Below, in pieces: positions 18,098 to 25,432 of a DNA stretch of 64,000 nt (position 1 is its first letter; every line of letters starts with the position of its first letter). This stretch comes from Aeromonas jandaei (GTDB taxonomy: Bacteria > Pseudomonadota > Gammaproteobacteria > Enterobacterales > Aeromonadaceae), in the NCBI RefSeq assembly GCF_037890695.1, contig NZ_CP149571.1, positions 2,510,001-2,574,000 on the forward strand, in the 5' to 3' direction. The notes beneath the pieces were generated by a model, which was not told where the DNA came from, did not search any database, and was given only the letters and a program-made list of their open reading frames with translations. The translations under genes and the position numbers were made by a program.

Positions 18098-19900
18098 ATG
18101 CAAGCAACCCGATACCTTCAGCAGTGGCACAACCACCATATCTATCCCGCTCTCGACAGTCCCGAGCTTGAGTCCGACATGGCCGAGGCCCGTGCTGCCC
18201 TTGCACCACTGGCGGCGCTGGTCGCCAATCTGGCCGACCTTGCGGGGGATGCGCGGCAAGATTGCCTGCGGGAGGTGCGCCTGCGTGCCCGCCGCATTCG
18301 TCATATCGGTTGGAACGTGGCGATTCTGGCGGCCTGCCGGGGCAGTCAGGATGCTCGTGATACCCAGGCCAAGCAGCTGGCATCCCGTGCTCGCGCCCTC
18401 AATGCCGACCTGTTCAAGACGCTGGCGCCGGTGGAAGACCTGATGCTGGCGCTGCCGGAGGCCGAATTTGGTCTGTTGATGGCGGATCCCCTGCTTGGTG
18501 AGGAGGAGTATCGCCTGCGTCACGAACGCAGATTGCAGGATCAGCGTCTGCCGGTGGCGGCAGAGCAGCTGGTGATCGGTCTTGGTACCGATGGGCTGCA
18601 CGCCTGGGGCAACCTCTACAACGATCTGGTGGGCAAGATCCGGCTGGTGATCGATGGCCGCGAGATGGGACTGGCAGAGGCGAGCAATCTGCTCTCCAGC
18701 CCGCTGCGTTCCCTGCGCCGGGAAGCATTCGATGCCATCAGCGCCGGCTGGGAGGGAGAGCAGGAGACGGTGGCCGCCATCCTCAACGCCATCAACGGCT
18801 GGCGGCTGGAGCTCTCGCGTCAGCGCGGCAGTGAGCGGCAGCTCGATGCCCTCGATCTCTCCTGTCATCAGAGCCATATCGAGCGCGCCACCCTGGATAC
18901 GCTGATGAGCGAGACCTGGCAGGCCCGCACTCTGGGTCAGCGGGCGCTGGAGCTGATGGCCGCACGCCTTGGTATCGACGATCCGGGGGCCGAGGATCTC
19001 TTTGCGCCGCCTCCGGCTGCCAGCAGCCGCGAGATCCCGTTCGAGGAGGCGATCGAGCTGATTGCCGATGCCTTTAGCCGTTTCGATCCGGAGATGGGGG
19101 AGTTTGCCCGGATGATGGCCGAGAAGGGGTGGATCGATGCGGCCCCTACGCCAAATCGCCGCACCGGCGCCTACTGCACCAAATTTGCCGAACCGGTCGA
19201 GCCGCGGGTCTTCGTCACCTATGCCGGCACCATGGACAACGTCATTACGCTGGCCCATGAGCTGGGCCACGCCTGGCACAACTGGGTGATCCGCGATCTG
19301 CCGATGAGTCAGCGCAGCTATCCCATGACGTTGGCCGAAACAGCCTCCATCTTTGCCGAGACCCTGGTGCGCAGCGCCCTGTTCGAGCAGGCAGAAAGTC
19401 CTGAGGAGCAGTTGGCGATCGCCTGGGCCGAGGCCGATGGAGCAGCTACCTTCCTGGTCAATATCCCGGCCCGTTTCGACTTCGAGCGGGCGCTGGTGGC
19501 CGAGCGGGAGCATGGCTATGTTGCGCCGGCCCGCCTCAAGGCGCTGACCGATGAGGCGTGGGGACGCTGGTATGAGAAGAGCCTCTGCCGCTATCACCCC
19601 ATGTTCTGGGCGGCCAAGGCGCACTTCTCCATCGCCGGGCTGGGTTTTTACAACTATCCCTATCTGTTCGGTTATCTCTTCAGCCTCGGCGTGTATGAGC
19701 AACTGATGAGTCGCCAGGCGGCGGGAGGCGACAATGTGGCGCAGGCGTACCGCGACCTGCTGCGCGATACCGGCCGCATGAGCGCCGAGGCGCTGGTGGC
19801 AAAACATCTGGGGCAGGATATTCGCCAGTCGGCCTTCTGGCAGGGGAGTCTGGCTCAGGTGGCTCAGGCGGTAGAGCGCTTCGCACAGCTGCCAGCCTGA
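18098..19900 (+). CDS. M3 family oligoendopeptidase (PepF-like)
   Basis: This 600-residue cytoplasmic zinc peptidase has the M3 active site: ITLAHELGHAWHNWVI carries HExxH near residues 387-391, and the downstream glutamate lies in PMTLAETASIFAETL. The C-terminus has YHPMFWAAKAHFSIAGLGFY and YPYLFGYLFSLGVYE. Members cut short peptides and are associated with peptide turnover. The length fits PepF-like enzymes rather than the longer Dcp or PrlC. The ATG is directly at the start of the helical domain, with no signal peptide. Confidence 0.9.
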   Translation: MQATRYLQQWHNHHIYPALDSPELESDMAEARAALAPLAALVANLADLAGDARQDCLREVRLRARRIRHIGWNVAILAACRGSQDARDTQAKQLASRARALNADLFKTLAPVEDLMLALPEAEFGLLMADPLLGEEEYRLRHERRLQDQRLPVAAEQLVIGLGTDGLHAWGNLYNDLVGKIRLVIDGREMGLAEASNLLSSPLRSLRREAFDAISAGWEGEQETVAAILNAINGWRLELSRQRGSERQLDALDLSCHQSHIERATLDTLMSETWQARTLGQRALELMAARLGIDDPGAEDLFAPPPAASSREIPFEEAIELIADAFSRFDPEMGEFARMMAEKGWIDAAPTPNRRTGAYCTKFAEPVEPRVFVTYAGTMDNVITLAHELGHAWHNWVIRDLPMSQRSYPMTLAETASIFAETLVRSALFEQAESPEEQLAIAWAEADGAATFLVNIPARFDFERALVAEREHGYVAPARLKALTDEAWGRWYEKSLCRYHPMFWAAKAHFSIAGLGFYNYPYLFGYLFSLGVYEQLMSRQAAGGDNVAQAYRDLLRDTGRMSAEALVAKHLGQDIRQSAFWQGSLAQVAQAVERFAQLPA

Positions 19901-19923
19901 TTGGGTAAGCGGTGATGTGAGTG

Positions 19924-19953
19924 ACAGGCCCCGTACCTGTGCCCGGGGCCTGT
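19924..19953. terminator. Convergent hairpin between M3 peptidase and permease
   Basis: ACAGGCCCC (19924-19932) pairs with GGGGCCTGT (19945-19953). T tracts are weak on both sides, so function as a terminator is likely but not certain. Confidence 0.5.
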
Positions 19954-19956
19954 TGG

Positions 19957-21363
19957 TTATGCCTGCTCTTGTTCGGGCTTGATGGGGCCGACCAGCAAAG
20001 GCTTGGGTTTGTGGATGAGATCAGGCTGGTAGCCGTTGAAGAAGAGGTTGAGCACTACCGAGCTGATGGTCGCCAGCAGAATGCCACTATGAAACAACGG
20101 TTGCAGCGCCGCCGGGAAGTGCTGGAAGAAGTGGCCGGAGACGGTCGGTATCATGCCGATCCCGAGGCTGATGGCGACGATGTAGAGGTTGTGGCGGTTG
20201 GTGTTGTAGTCAGCTCGCGCCAGAATGCGGATCCCGGTTGCCAGCACCATGCCGAACATCACGATGCCGGCGCCACCCAGCACGAAGGGAGGGATGGAGG
20301 CGACCATCACCGACATCTTGGGGATGAGACCAAAGGCGAGCAGGATCCCCCCAGACATCACGCAGACCCAGCGGCTCGATACCCCGGTCACGCTCACCAG
20401 CCCGATATTCTGGGAGAAGGAGGTGTGGGGGAAGCTGTTGAAGACGCCGCCTATGATGGTGCCGATGCCATCCACCCGCAGCCCGCGCACGATATCGCCG
20501 CGGCTGGCCGGATGACCGACGATGTCGCCAAGGGCCAGAAACATCCCCATCGACTCGATAAAGGTGATGAGCATGATGACGGTTAGGGTGGCGATGGAGA
20601 TGGGATCGAAGGTGGGCCAGCCAAAGGCAAACGGCACTATGGGGGCGAACCAGGCCGCTTCACTCAGGCCGTCCAGACTCACTTCCCCCATGGCGATGGC
20701 CACCACGAAGCCAAACAGGATGCCGAGCAGCACCGAGATATTGCTGAAAAAGCCCTTGGTAAAGCGGGTGACCACCAGAATGAAGGCGAGCACCAGAAAG
20801 CTGGTGCCGATGTAGCGCAGGCTGCCATATTCGGGATTGCCCTTGCCCCCCGCCATCCAGTCGATCCCCACCTGCATGATGCTGATCCCGATGGAGGTGA
20901 TGACCACCCCGGTCACCACGGTGGGGAAGAGCGGCATCAACCGGCCTATCAGTGGCACCAGCAGGGTCGAGATGATACCCGCGGCTATGGTGGCGCCGAA
21001 GATGCCGGTGAGCCCCAGATCCGGATTGGCACCGATGGCCAGCATGGGCATCACGGCGGCAAAGGTGACCGACATGATGACCGGTAGCCGGATCCCGGCG
21101 AAACGCCCGATACCGACACACTGCAGCAGGGTGACGATGCCGCAGCAGAAGAGATCCGAACTGATGAGGTAGGAGATCTGCTCCTTGGGCAGCCCCAGGC
21201 TGCCGCCTATCACCAGTGGGACGGCGACGGCGCCGGCATACATCACCAGCACATGCTGCAGGCCTAGGGTAAATAGCTGGCCGGCAGGGAGCATGCGCTC
21301 CACTTCGTCATCGGGACGTATTCGCTTTCCCGGTCGGGAGGCGGGGGGATTGGTCTCGTTCAT
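19957..21363 (-). CDS. NCS2 family purine (xanthine/urate-type) permease
   Basis: The start at 21363 follows AAGGAGAG and gives 468 residues. Family landmarks are QLFTLGLQHVLVMYAGAVAV at the first helix, the substrate segment MLITFIESMGMFLALGDIVG, and the NCS2 motif FSQNIGLVSVTGVSSR. The protein has the 14-helix layout of XanP/UacT-type transporters, which import xanthine or urate with protons. The exact purine cannot be told from sequence. A candidate PurR operator lies about 180 bp upstream, consistent with purine control. The preceding in-frame codons are not coding-like. Confidence 0.9.
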   Translation of the reverse strand: MNETNPPASRPGKRIRPDDEVERMLPAGQLFTLGLQHVLVMYAGAVAVPLVIGGSLGLPKEQISYLISSDLFCCGIVTLLQCVGIGRFAGIRLPVIMSVTFAAVMPMLAIGANPDLGLTGIFGATIAAGIISTLLVPLIGRLMPLFPTVVTGVVITSIGISIMQVGIDWMAGGKGNPEYGSLRYIGTSFLVLAFILVVTRFTKGFFSNISVLLGILFGFVVAIAMGEVSLDGLSEAAWFAPIVPFAFGWPTFDPISIATLTVIMLITFIESMGMFLALGDIVGHPASRGDIVRGLRVDGIGTIIGGVFNSFPHTSFSQNIGLVSVTGVSSRWVCVMSGGILLAFGLIPKMSVMVASIPPFVLGGAGIVMFGMVLATGIRILARADYNTNRHNLYIVAISLGIGMIPTVSGHFFQHFPAALQPLFHSGILLATISSVVLNLFFNGYQPDLIHKPKPLLVGPIKPEQEQA

Positions 21364-21841
21364 CAACAGATCTCTCCTTGGCGAGCCCCGGCAACGGGCA
21401 GGGGCAAGATAGCGAAAGCCGCGGCTTTCCCGGTCACAGATGTTATCGAGTGCGTGGATCGCCGGACTCATCGGGATGGGCAAGAGAGAGGGATCCGGTG
21501 CAGGCCATGGTCAGTGCACAAAACATGCTCAATCGTGACTGGTGGTGAAAACGTTTGGCTTTTTGAGGGTTCAATCACATCCGGATCGGGATCAGGCACA
21601 AGAAGAGGGACAAAGGGCGTAGCCGGGCATCTCAGATTGGTAATGGCGGTATCATTTTTGGCCACAGCCTCTCACTTTGATAGGGCTGCTTTGCGTATTG
21701 CGCCTGGCAAGGGCTCATGCGCTGCATCTTGTTGCAGGGGCTGGCGTGATCCAAAGCAAGAAAGTTGGATGTTTTGGTGGCGCGTGAGGCTGCCGCTGGG
21801 GTAGTTTCGATAAAACCGACACAGATCCTGAGGTCTTATCC
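21364..21841. other. Intergenic region between the divergent permease and ycfP genes
   Basis: These 478 bp hold no convincing gene; a 116-codon plus-strand frame has unnatural composition. The region contains the candidate PurR box and must include the promoters of both divergent genes. Confidence 0.6.
21545..21560 (-). promoter_or_regulatory. Candidate PurR operator
   Basis: On the minus strand AGCCAAACGTTTTCAC matches the known PurR consensus ANGCAANCGNTTNCNT at all but two fixed positions and is centred on CG. Its position upstream of a purine permease gene supports the call. This is a motif match by eye only. Confidence 0.5.
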
Positions 21842-22381
21842 ATGATCATCTACCTGCATGGCTTCGATGCCACCAGCCCCGGCAATCACGAGAAAGTGCT
21901 GCAGTTGCAGTTTATTGATGATGATGTGCGTTTCGTGCACTACAGCACGGTTCACCCCCGTCATGATATGAGCCACCTGCTCAAGGAAGTGAAGAAGCAG
22001 CTCGACATGAGCACAGATCCCAAGCCCCTCATCTGCGGTGTCGGACTCGGCGGTTACTGGAGCGAGCGCATCGGCTTTTTGTGCGGCATTCGTCAGGTGA
22101 TCTTCAACCCCAATCTGCACCCCGAAGAGAACATGCAGGGCAAGATCGACCGGCCGGAGGAGTACGAGGATATTGGCACCAAGTGTGTAACTGAATTTCG
22201 TAAGAAAAATTCAGGAAACTGCCTGTGTATCCTTTCCGTTCAGGATGAAGTGCGCGATAATCGGGACACTGAACGTGAATTGAAGAACTATTACGACATC
22301 GTGTGGGATGATCGCGAGACCCATAAGTTCAAAAACATCTCGCACCATCTGCAGCGGATGAAGGCCTTCAAAGAAGCCTGA
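21842..22381 (+). CDS. ycfP: YcfP family esterase-like protein (UPF0227)
   Basis: The 179-residue protein begins [20 protein letters not shown] and has [20 protein letters not shown] and [11 protein letters not shown], the alpha/beta-hydrolase pattern of YcfP. In this copy the nucleophile elbow reads GVGLGGY, with Gly at the serine position of GxSxG, so hydrolase activity is doubtful. The stop is 75 bp before ndh, the same neighbour as in E. coli. Function is unknown. Confidence 0.9.
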   Translation: MIIYLHGFDATSPGNHEKVLQLQFIDDDVRFVHYSTVHPRHDMSHLLKEVKKQLDMSTDPKPLICGVGLGGYWSERIGFLCGIRQVIFNPNLHPEENMQGKIDRPEEYEDIGTKCVTEFRKKNSGNCLCILSVQDEVRDNRDTERELKNYYDIVWDDRETHKFKNISHHLQRMKAFKEA

Positions 22382-22456
22382 TCCATCACGTCGACCGATT
22401 TCGTTTTAGGGAGCCAATGGCTCCCTTTCGTTTTGAGGAACCGAGGAAAAATCATC

Positions 22457-23749
22457 ATGATGAATATTGTCGTTGTAGGCGGCGGCGCCGGTGGTCTGGA
22501 GCTGGCCACCAGTCTGGGTCGCAAGCTTGGCAAGAAGAACAAGGCCAAGATCACTCTGGTTGATCGTAACCGCACCCACCTGTGGAAGCCCCTGCTGCAC
22601 GAAGTAGCTACCGGCTCCATGGATGCGGGCATCGATGCCCTGAGCTATCAGTCTCACGCCAAAAACCACGGTTTCGACTTCCAGCTCGGCACCCTGACCG
22701 ACATCAAGCGTGACGAGAAACGCATCGTACTGGCCCCGATCCACGACGACAGTGGCGACATCGTGGTCAACGAGCGCGAGCTGCCTTACGACTATCTGGT
22801 GATGGCCATTGGCTCTGTTTCCAATGACTTCAACACCAAGGGCATCAAGGATCACTGCATCTTCCTGGATAGCCCCTCCCAGGCACACCGTTTCCACAAC
22901 AGCATGATGAACCGCTTCCTGCAGTTCGCGACCGAATATAAGCCGGGCGACAAGGTGAAGATTGCCATCGTTGGTGGCGGCGCCACCGGCGTCGAGCTCT
23001 CTGCCGAGCTCTACAACGCGGTCGAGCAGCTCTACGCCTACGGCTTCAAGAACCTGACCACTGACAGCCTGAAGGTGACGCTGGTGGAAGCGGGCCCCCG
23101 CATCCTGCCGGCCCTGCCGGAGCGCATCAGCGGCGCCGCTCATCAGGAGCTGGTCAAGCTGGGTGTGGATGTGCGTACCGCCACCATGATCACCGAAGCG
23201 ACCGCCGAAGGTCTGCATACCAAGGATGGCGAGCTGATTGAAGCTGACCTGATGGTGTGGGCTGCCGGTATCAAGGCGCCGGATTTCATGAAGGATATCG
23301 CTGGTCTTGAGACCAACCGCATCAACCAGCTGGTGGTGAAAGAGACCCTGCAGACCACCCGTGACGAGAACATCTTCGTCATCGGTGACTGCGCCGCCTG
23401 CCCGCAGCCGGACGGCAAGTTCGTGCCGCCGCGCGCCCAGTCTGCCCACCAGATGGCCAGCCAGGCATTCAAGAACATCCTGGCCAAGATGAACGGTGGC
23501 GAGATGAAGCCCTACCTCTATCACGACCACGGTTCGCTGGTATCCCTCAGCCGCTTCTCCACCGTGGGCAGCCTGATGGGCAACCTGATGCGCGGCTCCA
23601 TGATGGTGGAAGGCTACATCGCCCGTCTGGTGTACATCTCCCTCTACCGAATGCACCAGATCGCCCTGCACGGCTACGTCAAGACCGGCCTCATCATGCT
23701 GGTGGGTCGTATCAACCGTGTGCTGCGTCCGACCCTGAAGCTGCACTAA
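22457..23749 (+). CDS. ndh: Type II NADH dehydrogenase (NDH-2)
   Basis: NDH-2 passes electrons from NADH to ubiquinone at the inner membrane without pumping protons. The ATG at 22457 follows GAGGA at good spacing and gives 430 residues. The first Rossmann motif is [18 protein letters not shown], the second (NADH) is [20 protein letters not shown], and the FAD segment is [20 protein letters not shown]. The quinone-side segment [14 protein letters not shown] and an amphipathic C-terminus ([20 protein letters not shown]) suit membrane attachment. A terminator follows. Confidence 0.96.
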   Translation: MMNIVVVGGGAGGLELATSLGRKLGKKNKAKITLVDRNRTHLWKPLLHEVATGSMDAGIDALSYQSHAKNHGFDFQLGTLTDIKRDEKRIVLAPIHDDSGDIVVNERELPYDYLVMAIGSVSNDFNTKGIKDHCIFLDSPSQAHRFHNSMMNRFLQFATEYKPGDKVKIAIVGGGATGVELSAELYNAVEQLYAYGFKNLTTDSLKVTLVEAGPRILPALPERISGAAHQELVKLGVDVRTATMITEATAEGLHTKDGELIEADLMVWAAGIKAPDFMKDIAGLETNRINQLVVKETLQTTRDENIFVIGDCAACPQPDGKFVPPRAQSAHQMASQAFKNILAKMNGGEMKPYLYHDHGSLVSLSRFSTVGSLMGNLMRGSMMVEGYIARLVYISLYRMHQIALHGYVKTGLIMLVGRINRVLRPTLKLH

Positions 23750-23777
23750 GCCGGGATGTGTCACAATTCGGAATAGC

Positions 23778-23807
23778 AAAAGGAGAGGTCATGGCCTCTC
23801 CTTTTTT
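23778..23807. terminator. Terminator after ndh
   Basis: AAAGGAGAGG pairs with CCTCTCCTTT around a short loop and is followed by a T run. It can serve both ndh and the convergent membrane-protein gene. Confidence 0.85.
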
Positions 23808-23832
23808 ATGAGCGCAGATCGGGGAAAAGGAG

Positions 23833-24489
23833 TTATTTGCCCAGATAGGTGCGATCGAAGAAGGTGTTGACCCAGTGGGGGCGGTAGATGGCAAGCACCG
23901 TCATCGCCATGCCGTTGAGCAGGGCTTCCGGAAAGAGCAGCAGCGGCCAGATGGAGAGGTAGTCTGCCGTGATGGTATGCCAGGGGTAGCTGCCGCTTAT
24001 CCCCATCAGCAGGGCGCTGGCTGCCACCTTGACCGAGATGGCGAGGGCGCCGCCAAGAAAGGCGGCAACGAAGATATAGACAAAGAGATGGCGTGGCAGC
24101 CAGGCCCAGCTGGCCAGAAACAGCAGCCAGCTGCTGGCTACCGGCAGGGCAATGCCAACCAGCGCCTGCCAGCCAAAATCGGCCAGATTGGTCACGCCAA
24201 AGTAGTCGAGTACCAGCAGGGTCAGACAGGGTGCGAGCAGGGCCAGCCGCCAGCCCAGTAGCAGGGTGAGGGTGGTGAGCCCGAGAAAATGCACCTCCAA
24301 TCCATCGTGCAGACCGGCGCGCAGCGTCCAGAGCGGGATGAGGGCGATGGCGCTCCCCAGCAGCAGATGCTGGTAGAGGGGGTTGTCATGAAGCAGTTGC
24401 CACAGGGGGCGGCGCAGGCTGAAAGTCAGTAGCAGCAGCCAGATCAGAAGAGCGGCGAGTTGTCCTTCACTCATCATTCGTTCACTCAC
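23833..24489 (-). CDS. Energy-coupling factor (CbiM-like) membrane protein
   Basis: The protein of about 218 residues has six or seven hydrophobic segments and the CbiM-type signature LHDGLEVHFLGLTTLTLLLG near residues 57-76, including the histidine of the metal-binding region. C-terminal YLSIWPLLLFPEALLNGMAM fits COG3235-type predicted ECF permeases. The substrate, probably a metal or vitamin, is unknown and no ATPase gene is nearby. GTG at 24489 or the ATG pair a few codons in (24477/24474) could be the true start. Confidence 0.75.
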   Translation of the reverse strand: MSERMMSEGQLAALLIWLLLLTFSLRRPLWQLLHDNPLYQHLLLGSAIALIPLWTLRAGLHDGLEVHFLGLTTLTLLLGWRLALLAPCLTLLVLDYFGVTNLADFGWQALVGIALPVASSWLLFLASWAWLPRHLFVYIFVAAFLGGALAISVKVAASALLMGISGSYPWHTITADYLSIWPLLLFPEALLNGMAMTVLAIYRPHWVNTFFDRTYLGK

Positions 24490-24540
24490 GAGGCAGTCAG
24501 ATTACGCTGGGCAGCCAGATCCCTGCCACCCGAAAACAGA

Positions 24541-24562
24541 GCAGGCTGACGAGTCAGCCTGC
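24541..24562 (-). terminator. Terminator of pflA
   Basis: GCAGGCTGAC and GTCAGCCTGC form a perfect 10-bp stem with a 2-base centre; on the minus strand it is followed by TCTGTTTTC. Confidence 0.75.
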
Positions 24563-24569
24563 TTGCACA

Positions 24570-25367
24570 TCAATATTTCACGTTGTTGTGGTACTTGCCA
24601 AGGATCCCCTTGACCCGCTCCATGGTCTCCTTGCTGGGGGGCTTGATCCCGCTCAGCTCGTAAGGATCACCCAGCACATCCCACTTGTGTTTGCCGAGTT
24701 CGTGATAGGGGAGCAGCTCCACCTTCTCGACGCTCTCGCCCAGCTCGGCGATGAACTGACCCAGCCCTTCGGCGCTCTCGTCGTCGTCGCTCCAGGTCGG
24801 CACCACCACGTAGCGGATCCACATGGTCTTGCCTTTGGCTGCCAGATAGCGGGCAAACTCCAAGGTGTACCTGTTGCTGACGTGGGTCAGCGGAATGTGT
24901 TTCTCGTCATTGATCTGCTTGATGTCGAGCAGCACCAGATCGGTCTGGTCGAGCAGCTTGTCCACCTGTTCGTCGAGATGACGGACGAAGCCGTTGGTAT
25001 CGAGGCAGGTGTGGATCCCTTTCTCTTTGCAGGCGGTAAAGAGTTCGGTGATGAAAGCAGGTTGCAGCATGGCTTCACCGCCGGATGCGGTCACACCGCC
25101 ACCTGAGGCATTCATGAAGTGGCGATAGCTGGTGATGTCACTCATCAACTCCGGCACTGTCACTTCGCGGCCACCCTCGGTATCCCAGGTATCGCGGTTG
25201 TGGCAGTACTTGCAGCGCATCAGGCATCCTTGCATGAATACGATAAAGCGTATTCCCGGACCGTCGACGGTACCGCAGGTTTCAACGGAATGGATCCGGC
25301 CAATGGCGCCGTGACTCTCGGCTTGTTCACTGATTTCAACGGCAGGGATCCGGTTAATGACTGACAT
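24570..25367 (-). CDS. pflA: Pyruvate formate-lyase activating enzyme
   Basis: PflA is a radical-SAM enzyme that installs the glycyl radical on pyruvate formate-lyase under anaerobic conditions. The 265-residue protein has the cluster motif CLMRCKYC (Cys48, Cys52, Cys55), [17 protein letters not shown] before it, and [17 protein letters not shown], the GGE region that binds SAM. Length and ending ([11 protein letters not shown]) fit the E. coli enzyme. pflB is not on the visible upstream side; the next gene upstream encodes a cyclic-di-GMP protein. GGAG precedes the chosen ATG at 25367. Confidence 0.95.
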   Translation of the reverse strand: MSVINRIPAVEISEQAESHGAIGRIHSVETCGTVDGPGIRFIVFMQGCLMRCKYCHNRDTWDTEGGREVTVPELMSDITSYRHFMNASGGGVTASGGEAMLQPAFITELFTACKEKGIHTCLDTNGFVRHLDEQVDKLLDQTDLVLLDIKQINDEKHIPLTHVSNRYTLEFARYLAAKGKTMWIRYVVVPTWSDDDESAEGLGQFIAELGESVEKVELLPYHELGKHKWDVLGDPYELSGIKPPSKETMERVKGILGKYHNNVKY

Positions 25368-25432
25368 AGACAACTCCAACGATTCGAGCAGGCCGTTATT
25401 TTATTACATAAACCCCTATTGATCCTACACCT

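Noticed and set aside
21454..21804. A 116-codon frame upstream of ycfP
   Set aside because: Its composition is random-looking, with no ribosome-binding site, and it overlaps the regulatory region with the PurR-like box.
22406..23779. A 457-codon minus-strand frame opposite ndh
   Set aside because: It is a shadow of ndh, whose FAD and NADH motifs are intact on the plus strand.
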